From Armatimonadota bacterium (GTDB lineage: Bacteria; Armatimonadota; HRBIN16): DNA of 10,440 nt. The stretch spans positions 1-10,440 of the forward strand of contig JAPWUZ010000066.1 in the NCBI GenBank assembly GCA_028275265.1, given 5' to 3'. This document shows positions 1-6,158 of the stretch, one piece after another. A model generated the notes under the pieces. It ran no database searches, was not told the DNA's origin, and worked only from the letters and a program-made list of their open reading frames with translations. The translations under genes and the position numbers were made by a program. Positions within the stretch are counted from its first letter, which is position 1. Every line of letters starts with the position of its first letter.

Positions 1-39
1 ATCCATCCAACCACCAATTTCGAATACCCCCGCTGACCC

Positions 40-68
40 TTGACAGATGAGACTGGTTTGCATATAAT
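40..68 (+). promoter_or_regulatory. Consensus sigma70 promoter of the imuB-dnaE2 cassette
   Basis: The -35 hexamer TTGACA is at 40-45 and the -10 hexamer TATAAT at 63-68. Both match the housekeeping consensus exactly and the spacer is the optimal 17 bp. Transcription should begin near position 75, leaving a leader of only about 16 nt before the first ATG at 91. A promoter this strong in front of mutagenic polymerases would be expected to be held off by a repressor, and a palindrome overlaps the -10 element. What is seen: the two hexamers and the spacing. The start site and regulation are inferred. Confidence 0.9.
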
Positions 69-75
69 ATACAAA
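57..75. promoter_or_regulatory. Candidate operator: 19-bp palindrome over the -10 box
   Basis: TTTGCATAT-A-ATATACAAA is an inverted repeat with 8 of 9 positions paired around a central A at 66. It covers the whole -10 element and the expected transcription start, the usual place for a repressor that blocks RNA polymerase. Dnae2/imuB operons are LexA-controlled in many bacteria, and LexA boxes differ widely between phyla, so this could be a lineage-specific SOS box. It does not match the Gram-positive (GAAC-N4-GTTC) or alphaproteobacterial (GTTC-N7-GTTC) boxes. An AT-rich -10 region can look palindromic by chance. Confidence 0.45.
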
Positions 76-90
76 AATACACTTATTTTA

Positions 91-1317
91 ATGCACATGA
101 AAGGATTGAATACCCTGTGCATACGCGCATCTGGGTTTGCCCTGAGCGCGCTACAGGCACCACAAGGTCGCCCTGCGGTCGTGCTGCACGAGGGGCGTGT
201 GGTGGAGGCGAACGCGCGGGCGCAATCGTTCGGCGTGAGCCGTTTCATGCCGCAGTCCGCCGTCAGCGCGGTCTGTCCCCACGCGCTCTGCCTGCAGGAA
301 GACGTTATTGCAACCCAACAGTTGTACGAGCAGTGGATGCAACGCTGTTCCCGGCTTGCCCTGGCAACCGAGCCGATAGACTCTCACACGGTGTTACTGG
401 ACTGGCGTGGCTTCGAAGATGGTGGCAGGCAGGCATGGCGCACGCTGTGTTCTGAGAGCCAGCGCATGGGTGTCACGTTGACGGCGGGTTTCAGTGCGGG
501 TAGAGTGTCGGCGCAGGTTGCCATGCGGGCGGCGGAGCGAAAGGGTCTGCGCCTGAAAATCTTAAAACCACCGCTTCTGCTGTCGCTATGGTCACTGCCA
601 CTGCAGTTGCTGCCAGCAGAGTATGAAGGGGTCGTGCAGCGATGCCTGCGGATAGGCTGGACGTCTTTCGGGACGCTGGCGTCACAGCCGATAGAGCAGG
701 TGCGTACCCTGTTGGGGGAGAACGGGCTGTCGGTCTGGTATCTGGCGCAGGGCTACGACAGCCCTCACGTGCGCGCGCTTTACCCCCCGCCGCACTGGCA
801 AACGGGCGGCGAGTTCGCCGATACCATCACCGAAGAGGCTGTGCAGGCGTTATGGAAGCGAGTAGCCCGCGAGTTAGCGGCAAAAGCGTCGCAGTGCGGA
901 CAGGGCATCGCCGAGATACGCCTGACGCTAACGCATGAAGGCAGCAAACGGCAGAATCTCCACCGCTCACTGCCTGCCCCCCTGTGCGATGAGCGCGCTA
1001 TCTACGCCCAGATAAACCGCCTGTGGCAGATGCGTGCGCCCTTCCCCCCGCCTGTCCGTTGGCAACTCCGTGCCGTTTGGTCAACGGCGTCCCGCCCAAT
1101 CCAGTTCGACTTAGAATCCTCAGCAGCACATCGCGGTGACCTGCAAGCGGCGTTGGCATACCTCCGTCGGCGGTTTGGCGAGGAAGCCTGTTTTCCCTTA
1201 GCGCACCTGGAAACCAGCTGGAACGAAAGGATGAGACGCTACTATGAAGCGTGCAACCTTTCCGCCTATTCAAGTGGAGCAGACGAGCGATGGACGCCCC
1301 TGTCGCATCAGGTGTGA
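91..1317 (+). CDS. imuB: Y-family DNA polymerase-like mutasome protein (ImuB type)
   Basis: This is a Y-family polymerase homologue of 408 residues, probably the non-catalytic ImuB adaptor that brings the error-prone polymerase DnaE2 to damaged DNA. The order is palm/fingers (about 1-150), an HhH-like thumb (about 180-220, containing LRIGWTSFGTLA) and a little-finger domain to about 390. The aspartates of the first Y-family metal-binding motif appear replaced (about R12 and S14 in IRASGF), and no intact SIDE motif is visible where expected (about 95-104, ending LLDWRG), so polymerase activity is unlikely. At 408 residues it is shorter than many ImuB proteins, which have an extra C-terminal protein-interaction region. 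No clear terminal clamp-binding motif was recognised. A TTG codon at 40 is in frame but lies in the -35 box, so it would be upstream of the transcript. ATG91 or ATG97 is more likely, although neither has a good ribosome binding site. The 3' end overlaps the next gene by 74 bp. An active DinB-type enzyme is the less likely alternative. Confidence 0.83.
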   Translation: MHMKGLNTLCIRASGFALSALQAPQGRPAVVLHEGRVVEANARAQSFGVSRFMPQSAVSAVCPHALCLQEDVIATQQLYEQWMQRCSRLALATEPIDSHTVLLDWRGFEDGGRQAWRTLCSESQRMGVTLTAGFSAGRVSAQVAMRAAERKGLRLKILKPPLLLSLWSLPLQLLPAEYEGVVQRCLRIGWTSFGTLASQPIEQVRTLLGENGLSVWYLAQGYDSPHVRALYPPPHWQTGGEFADTITEEAVQALWKRVARELAAKASQCGQGIAEIRLTLTHEGSKRQNLHRSLPAPLCDERAIYAQINRLWQMRAPFPPPVRWQLRAVWSTASRPIQFDLESSAAHRGDLQAALAYLRRRFGEEACFPLAHLETSWNERMRRYYEACNLSAYSSGADERWTPLSHQV

Positions 1318-1489
1318 CGGGCAGGTGTGGCAAGTTTGTGTGGTGGAGGAGTGGTTAGAGGTCGGTCGCTGGTGGCAGGGAGAGAGCCGGCGTGTGTTTT
1401 ACCGCCTGCTTACCGAGCATCAGCGGGTGCTGGAGGTCAGTCTGGAGCCTGCCACGCAGCGATGGACTTTGGAGAAATGGCTGGACTGA
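1244..1489 (+). CDS. DUF6504-type small protein of the mutasome cassette
   Basis: This 81-residue protein is rich in tryptophan and arginine. Recognisable features are DGRP (16-19), a WLEVGRWW segment (37-44), RVFYRL (50-55) and a C-terminal WTLEKWLD. This resembles the small DUF6504 family found between a Y-family polymerase gene and a dnaE gene in several bacterial groups. The assignment is from memory of the family pattern, not a search. It has no signal peptide, membrane segment or known catalytic motif, and its biochemical role is unknown. The start overlaps the last 74 bp of imuB in another frame. GGATGA at 1229-1234, nine bases before ATG1244, is a modest ribosome binding site. The stop is immediately followed by the ribosome binding site of dnaE2, so the three genes are almost certainly co-translated. 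A role as an accessory factor of ImuB/DnaE2 is inferred from context. Confidence 0.78.
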   Translation: MKRATFPPIQVEQTSDGRPCRIRCDGQVWQVCVVEEWLEVGRWWQGESRRVFYRLLTEHQRVLEVSLEPATQRWTLEKWLD

Positions 1490-1494
1490 GGAGG
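1490..1494 (+). promoter_or_regulatory. Ribosome binding site fixing the dnaE2 start
   Basis: GGAGG starts one base after the TGA (1487-1489) of the preceding gene and sits 8 nt before ATG1503. It selects ATG1503 over the in-frame ATG at 1392, which would add 37 residues with no family similarity inside the upstream gene. Confidence 0.85.
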
Positions 1495-1502
1495 CGTGGG
1501 CG

Positions 1503-4500
1503 ATGCATCATGGAGGCATACACCTGCATGTACACTCGGGTTTTAGCTTTCTGGACGGAGCCAGTGCAGTGGAGGAGCTCGTTGCCGAGGCAGCGCGACT
1601 GGAGATGCCTGCCCTTGCGCTGACCGACCACCATGGGGTCTACGGGGCGGTGCGTTTCGCGCAAGCCTGTCATCGTCACGGAATAAAGCCCATCGTGGGG
1701 GCGGAGGTCACGCTGGAAGACGGTTTCCACCTGACCCTGTTATGCGAGAACCGCAGGGGGTATGCGAATCTATGCCAGCTGCTGACACGCGCCCACCTGC
1801 AATCGCCGCGCGGCAAGACACAGGTACGCTTTGAATGGTTGGAGCGATATGCCGAAGGTCTGATTGCGCTGACTGGCTGTCGTCTGGGCAGGTTGACCTA
1901 TCTGCTGCGAGCGCAACGCTACCGGGAAGCACGGCAATGGCTCGAAACCCTGCGTGCCGTTTTCGGTAAAGAGAACCTGTTCGTGGAGCTACAGCACACC
2001 CGCAAGCCCGGAGATGCATGGATAGTCACCCGTCAGCTCGAGGCGGCACAAAGCCTGCAACTGCCCGTTGTTGCCACCGCGAACGTGCATTACTCCACTG
2101 CAGACCGCTTTCCCGCACACGACCTGCTGACCTGCGCCCGTCTCGGCGTTACGGTCTCGGAGGCACACCCGCTGCGCCCCATCAACGACTGCAACACCCT
2201 CGCAGACGCGCTGAGCTGGCAGGTGCGGTATCGAGATTGCCCCGAAGCTTGGCAGAACAGCCTGCTTCTTGCCGAACGGTGTGCGGCAGACGTGGTGCCG
2301 CTGGGGCGTGACCTGTTCCCCCGCTTCCCACTGCCACACGGACAAACCGCCGAGCGGATGCTACAGCAATTGGTGCGGGAAGGGGCAAAACAACGCTACC
2401 CTTCTATCACCGACCACCTGCGCCGCCGACTGCGACGGGAGCTGCATGTGATTTGCACACTGGGATACGCCGACTTTTTCCTTGCCGTGTGGGAGCTGAC
2501 CCGCTTCGCCCGCGAGCAACGCATCCGATGGTCGGCGCGCGGCTCCGTCTCCGACAGCGCAGTCGCCTACTGTCTGGGTATCAGCGATATCGACCCCATC
2601 CGACGCGGACTCCCTTTCGAGCGGTTCCTTTCTATCGAGCGCAGCCAGAAGCCCGATATCGACCTCGACTTCGACGCCAACCGCCGCGAGGAGGTGTTCC
2701 ATTATGTACGTCAACGTTACGGCGAGGAGCATGTGGCGATGGTGGGAACATTCTCCACCTACCGCGCCCGCTCCGCTGTGCGACTGGTTGGCAAAACGCT
2801 GGGCTTGCCCCCGGACCTGGTAGACCGTCTGGCGAAGCGTATCCCCCTGTTCTGCTATGCCGACGACCTGGAGCGCGTCTTTGCCAATGCGCCCGAGCTG
2901 CGTGAAAGCGGCTTCACCGCCCATCAGGTACAACAGATGCTAAAACTGTGCGCCCAGATTGCCAACCTGCCTCACCATCTGGGCACGCATCTGGGCGGCA
3001 TACTCATCAGCCGTGAGCCTATCGACAGCGTCGTGCCTGTGCAGGTGTCTCCGATGAACCGCAAGGTCGTGCAATGGGATAAGGACGATGTGGAAACGGC
3101 GGGCTTCGTCAAACTCGACCTGCTCTCCCTGCGGATGCTCTCTGCCGTCGAACACGCGGAAGGGCAGATTCGGCGTAGTGTTCCCGACTTCCGCGTGAGC
3201 GACATCCCCTACGATGACCCCGATACCTTCGAGATGATACGCGCAGGCGAAACCATCGGGGCGTTTCAGATAGAGAGCCCAGCACAACGTAGCCTGCACA
3301 CGCGCTTGAACTCGCAGTGCCAGATGGATATCGACGTCAGCGTGGCGCTGATACGCCCAGGACCCATCCGCGGCGACATGGTTTCGCCCTTCGTCAACCG
3401 CCGCAACGGGGACGAGCCCGTGCATTATCTGCACCCCCATCTGGAACCCATCCTGCGCCATACCTGCGGTGTGCCCGTGTTTCAGGAGCAGATTATTCTC
3501 ATTGCCACCCGCCTTGCGGGCTTCACCCCCGGCGAGGCAGACCAGCTGCGCAAGACGATGACCCACCACCGCTCCCGACAGGAGATGGAGAGACTGGGCA
3601 GACTGTTTGTGGAGCGCGCCGTACAGCGGGGATACAGCGCGGATTTGGCGATGCGCGTGTACGAGTGGATTTACGGCTTCGCGGGCTACGGCTTCTGCGA
3701 GGCACATGCCGCCAGCTTCGGAGACACCGCCTACAAGACCGCCTACATGCTGCGTTACTACCCCGCGCAGTTTTACGCTGCGCTGCTCAGCTGCCAGCCA
3801 ATGGGCTACTATCCCCCGAACACTCTCGCGCTGCAGGCGCGAACGCGCGGCATTCGGCTGCTGCTACCCGACATCAACCGCAGCGAGATTGCCTGCACGG
3901 TGGAGGAGGGCAACATCCGTCTGGGGTGGTGCCGCGTGCGGGGAATGAGCCGTGAGGAGATGGAGAGCCTGCTGACAGCGCGCGCCGAACGACCGTTCCA
4001 GTCCCTAGAAGACCTGTGTCGACGCACCACACTGCGCAGAGATACCCTGGAGCGGTTGATTCTCTGCGGAACCTTCGATTCATGGCATCCTAACCGCCGA
4101 CAGTGGCTGATGCGGCTTCCATACGCCCTGGCGCAACGGCAGGCGTTCGGCAATCTGTTCCCTGCGGAGGTGCTGCCATCGCCCTGCCTGCAAGCGGAGG
4201 ATTTTACCACATGGGAGAAGTTCTGGTATGAGTGGGAGATACTGGGGCTGAGCGTGGATTGCCACGTGATGACCTTCTTGCGCGACTACCTGCAACGTCG
4301 CAACATCCTGAGTACTGCCGACCTGTCAATGGTGCGCGACGGCGCGTGGGTGAAACTCGCGGGGTTGGTCGTCTGCCCCCATCGCCCGCCGACGCGCAGT
4401 GGGCGCCGCGTGCTGTTCGTCTCGCTGGAGGACGAGTTCGGGTTGGTAGATGCCGTGCTGTTCGAGAAGGTATATCAGGCATACGGGCACTGGGTGCTGA

Positions 4501-4646
4501 CGCAGCCGATGGTTATCGTAGAAGGACACCTGCAACGGCGTGGACGCGGGTTGAGTGTGGTCGTACATCGCGTGGAACCCTATCGCCCTGTGCGTGTCAC
4601 CAACGGCTTTCCCGAGCCTGTGGAGCAGGTCTGCCTGCGGGTGTAA
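1503..4646 (+). CDS. dnaE2: Error-prone DNA polymerase III alpha subunit DnaE2 (ImuC)
   Basis: This 1047-residue C-family DNA polymerase carries out mutagenic translesion synthesis, a usual length for DnaE2. The N-terminal PHP domain (about 5-220) shows H9/H11, FLDGAS, TDHHG (41-45), GAE (66-68) and a final NVHY (194-197). The palm follows, with PDIDLDF (384-390, catalytic D387 and D389) and KLDLLSL (537-543, third catalytic D539). The DnaE2-like RPGPIRGDM is at 618-626, then FQEQ and YGFCEAHAASF (729-739). A helix-hairpin-helix region lies around 830-860 and an OB-fold at about 949-1025 (VKLAGLVVCPHRPP). The PGPIxGDM signature and the imuB partner separate it from replicative DnaE1. Two oddities: the DVH of PHP domains reads NVH, and the usual GRGSAANS stretch reads ARGSVSDS (345-352). 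It works with ImuB and the beta clamp in related systems. It is the last gene of the cassette. Confidence 0.95.
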   Translation: MHHGGIHLHVHSGFSFLDGASAVEELVAEAARLEMPALALTDHHGVYGAVRFAQACHRHGIKPIVGAEVTLEDGFHLTLLCENRRGYANLCQLLTRAHLQSPRGKTQVRFEWLERYAEGLIALTGCRLGRLTYLLRAQRYREARQWLETLRAVFGKENLFVELQHTRKPGDAWIVTRQLEAAQSLQLPVVATANVHYSTADRFPAHDLLTCARLGVTVSEAHPLRPINDCNTLADALSWQVRYRDCPEAWQNSLLLAERCAADVVPLGRDLFPRFPLPHGQTAERMLQQLVREGAKQRYPSITDHLRRRLRRELHVICTLGYADFFLAVWELTRFAREQRIRWSARGSVSDSAVAYCLGISDIDPIRRGLPFERFLSIERSQKPDIDLDFDANRREEVFHYVRQRYGEEHVAMVGTFSTYRARSAVRLVGKTLGLPPDLVDRLAKRIPLFCYADDLERVFANAPELRESGFTAHQVQQMLKLCAQIANLPHHLGTHLGGILISREPIDSVVPVQVSPMNRKVVQWDKDDVETAGFVKLDLLSLRMLSAVEHAEGQIRRSVPDFRVSDIPYDDPDTFEMIRAGETIGAFQIESPAQRSLHTRLNSQCQMDIDVSVALIRPGPIRGDMVSPFVNRRNGDEPVHYLHPHLEPILRHTCGVPVFQEQIILIATRLAGFTPGEADQLRKTMTHHRSRQEMERLGRLFVERAVQRGYSADLAMRVYEWIYGFAGYGFCEAHAASFGDTAYKTAYMLRYYPAQFYAALLSCQPMGYYPPNTLALQARTRGIRLLLPDINRSEIACTVEEGNIRLGWCRVRGMSREEMESLLTARAERPFQSLEDLCRRTTLRRDTLERLILCGTFDSWHPNRRQWLMRLPYALAQRQAFGNLFPAEVLPSPCLQAEDFTTWEKFWYEWEILGLSVDCHVMTFLRDYLQRRNILSTADLSMVRDGAWVKLAGLVVCPHRPPTRSGRRVLFVSLEDEFGLVDAVLFEKVYQAYGHWVLTQPMVIVEGHLQRRGRGLSVVVHRVEPYRPVRVTNGFPEPVEQVCLRV

Positions 4647-4670
4647 GTCTTGCCCGATGCACGCTGCGCA

Positions 4671-4699
4671 TTGACCGTCCTCCCCGAATCCGATACAAT
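4671..4699 (+). promoter_or_regulatory. Sigma70 promoter of the deoC-recO-ruvC run
   Basis: TTGACC (4671-4676) and TACAAT (4694-4699) each match the consensus at 5 of 6 positions and are 17 bp apart. The predicted start is near 4706, so the leader is about 16 nt and begins at the purine-rich ribosome binding site. The 75-base gap (4647-4721) between dnaE2 and deoC holds this promoter and no obvious intrinsic terminator. Confidence 0.72.
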
Positions 4700-4705
4700 G
4701 AAACC

Positions 4706-4716
4706 AAGAGGAGGAA
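4706..4716 (+). promoter_or_regulatory. Ribosome binding site fixing the deoC start
   Basis: AAGAGGAGGAA, with GGAGG at 4710-4714, lies 7 nt before ATG4722. It selects this start over in-frame upstream codons (from 4650), which lie before the predicted transcription start and encode no family-like sequence. Confidence 0.8.
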
Positions 4717-4721
4717 CCGAA

Positions 4722-5399
4722 ATGACCCGTGCGGAACTCGCCAAACGCATCGACCACACCCTGCTTCGCCCGACCAGCACCTGTGCCGACATCGAGCGGT
4801 TGTGCGAAGAGGCGTTGCAGTACCACTTTGCCAGCGTGTGCATCCAGCCATGCTGGTTGAAAATCGCCGTGCGCCACCTGCAGGGAAGCGATGTCGCTGT
4901 GGGCACTGTGGTGGGCTTCCCGTTGGGAGCGAACATGCCCGCAGTCAAACTCTATGAGGCAGAGCAGGCTCTGGCGGCGGGGGCTACGGATCTGGATATG
5001 GTGGTCGCCCTCCCCGCCTTGAAATCGGGCGACTGGCGCACCGTGCGCCATGAGATCGAGCAGATAGCCGCCCTGTGCCGTTCGGCGACGCCGGCCGCTG
5101 TGCTGAAGGTAATTATCGAGTGCTGTTATTTGACGCAGGACGAGAAGATACAGGCAACCCGCGTGGTGGCGGAGTGCGGTGCCGACTTTGTAAAGACATC
5201 CACTGGCTTCGGTGAGGGTGGAGCCACTATCGAGGATGTGCGCCTATTGCGTTCTGCGGCGCCTCCTCCGCTGAAAGTGAAGGCGGCAGGAGGAGTCCGC
5301 ACCCTGAGTCTGGCGTTAGAACTGCTTCGGGCAGGCGCAGACCGCATCGGCACCAGCAGCGGGGTGACTCTCCTGCAGCAACTTGAGGAGGGAACTTAG
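4722..5399 (+). CDS. deoC: Deoxyribose-phosphate aldolase
   Basis: This class I aldolase cleaves 2-deoxy-D-ribose 5-phosphate to glyceraldehyde 3-phosphate and acetaldehyde, the last step of deoxynucleoside catabolism, in the cytoplasm. It has 225 residues, normal for the short DeoC type, and folds as a TIM barrel. Visible landmarks are IDHTLL (10-15), VGFPLG (64-69), the acidic residue D92 in TDLDMVV, the Schiff-base lysine K158 in DFVKTSTGFG, the second active-site lysine K187 in KVKAAGGVRT, and a phosphate-binding IGTSSG (209-214). All key residues are present. It is the first gene behind its own promoter and its stop (5397-5399) directly abuts the start of recO. No deoR-type regulator or other deo gene is in the window. 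Its place at the head of a repair/peptidase run is probably an accident of gene order, although it may recycle deoxyribose from degraded DNA. Confidence 0.96.
   Translation: MTRAELAKRIDHTLLRPTSTCADIERLCEEALQYHFASVCIQPCWLKIAVRHLQGSDVAVGTVVGFPLGANMPAVKLYEAEQALAAGATDLDMVVALPALKSGDWRTVRHEIEQIAALCRSATPAAVLKVIIECCYLTQDEKIQATRVVAECGADFVKTSTGFGEGGATIEDVRLLRSAAPPPLKVKAAGGVRTLSLALELLRAGADRIGTSSGVTLLQQLEEGT
5385..5393 (+). promoter_or_regulatory. Ribosome binding site supporting a TTG start for recO
   Basis: GAGGAGGGA inside the end of deoC contains GGAGG (5387-5391) 8 nt before TTG5400. It supports the non-ATG start directly after the deoC stop and implies translational coupling. Confidence 0.75.
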
Positions 5400-6158
5400 T
5401 TGCCTCCTGTCAACGTGCAGGCAATCGTGCTGCGCAGGCGCGCACTCGGTGAGGCGGACAAGGTGCTGACCCTGTTCACTCGCGAAATGGGCAAGCTTTC
5501 CGCCATCGCCAAAGGGGCGCGTAAACCCACCAGTAAACTGGCGGGAGCCACCGAGACCTGTGTGCGCGCGCGGTTCCACCTTGCTCAGGGCAAGACCTTC
5601 TGGATAGTGACCCAGGCATCCGTCGAACGGGCGCGGGCGAAGCTGCATCGCCTGCTGGTGAACGCCACCGCCGCCATCTACGCCTGCGAGCTGGTGGACT
5701 GTCTGCTGGAAGAGAACGTGCCCGATGAGGAGCTGTTTGACCTGCTGTCGGATACACTGGACGAGTTGGAGATCAGCGAGCATCCCATGTGGACTCTGTG
5801 CCTTCTGGAGAACGCCATCATGCTTCAGCAGGGGTATACTCCCGTGCTGGAAACCTGCGCTCGTTGTGCGAAAACGGTCGATGGTGAACAGATTGCCTTT
5901 CAGCCCGGCTCTGGTGGTGTCTTATGCGCTTCGTGTGCCCGCGCTGAGAATCACGTGGTGATGCTCCCGCGGCTGGCGTGGCTCACCTGGCGCGTGCTGA
6001 ACGCAGGTGGTCACGTGGACTTTCCAGAGGAGCCGGCAGCGGGCGAGCTGGAACGCGCCGTGCATCTGCATCTGAGGTACCATCTGGATAGAGAGATGAG
6101 AAGCACGCAGGTGCTCTGGCAACTGCGGCATGAGCTGTCAGGAGGAGAGGTATGCTGA
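5400..6158 (+). CDS. recO: DNA repair and recombination mediator RecO
   Basis: RecO binds single-stranded DNA and SSB and, with RecR, loads RecA at gaps (RecFOR pathway). This protein has 252 residues, typical for the family. The N-terminal OB-fold begins with VQAIVLRRRALGEADKVLTL and runs to about 78 (including AKGARKP). An alpha-helical C-terminal domain follows, with a four-cysteine zinc site, C153-ARC-C156 style CxxC and C176/C179 CxxC, as in the zinc-containing RecO branch. Translation starts at TTG5400, without any gap after deoC, and the frame ends inside the start of the next gene (7-nt overlap, 6152-6158). Tight packing with deoC and the peptidase genes points to one mRNA. RecO would act in the same lesion-gap repair setting as the upstream mutasome and the downstream RuvC. 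Confidence 0.93.
   Translation: MPPVNVQAIVLRRRALGEADKVLTLFTREMGKLSAIAKGARKPTSKLAGATETCVRARFHLAQGKTFWIVTQASVERARAKLHRLLVNATAAIYACELVDCLLEENVPDEELFDLLSDTLDELEISEHPMWTLCLLENAIMLQQGYTPVLETCARCAKTVDGEQIAFQPGSGGVLCASCARAENHVVMLPRLAWLTWRVLNAGGHVDFPEEPAAGELERAVHLHLRYHLDREMRSTQVLWQLRHELSGGEVC

Noticed and set aside
40..90. In-frame TTG start at 40 for the imuB frame
   Set aside because: That TTG is part of the -35 box and the codons to 90 cross the -10 box, so they precede the transcript.
1392..1502. 37-codon N-terminal extension of dnaE2
   Set aside because: Lies inside the preceding gene in another frame, lacks family similarity, and the GGAGG at 1490-1494 points to ATG1503.
2361..3707. Long - strand open frames of 190 and 255 codons opposite dnaE2
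   Set aside because: They mirror strong dnaE2 codons, have no recognisable domain or ribosome binding site; a GC-rich codon-bias shadow.
4657..4671. ATGCAC-GCT-GCGCAT style inverted repeat before the deoC -35 box as operator or terminator
   Set aside because: Short, imperfect, partly in the -35 region and without a T tract; consistent with chance in GC-rich DNA.
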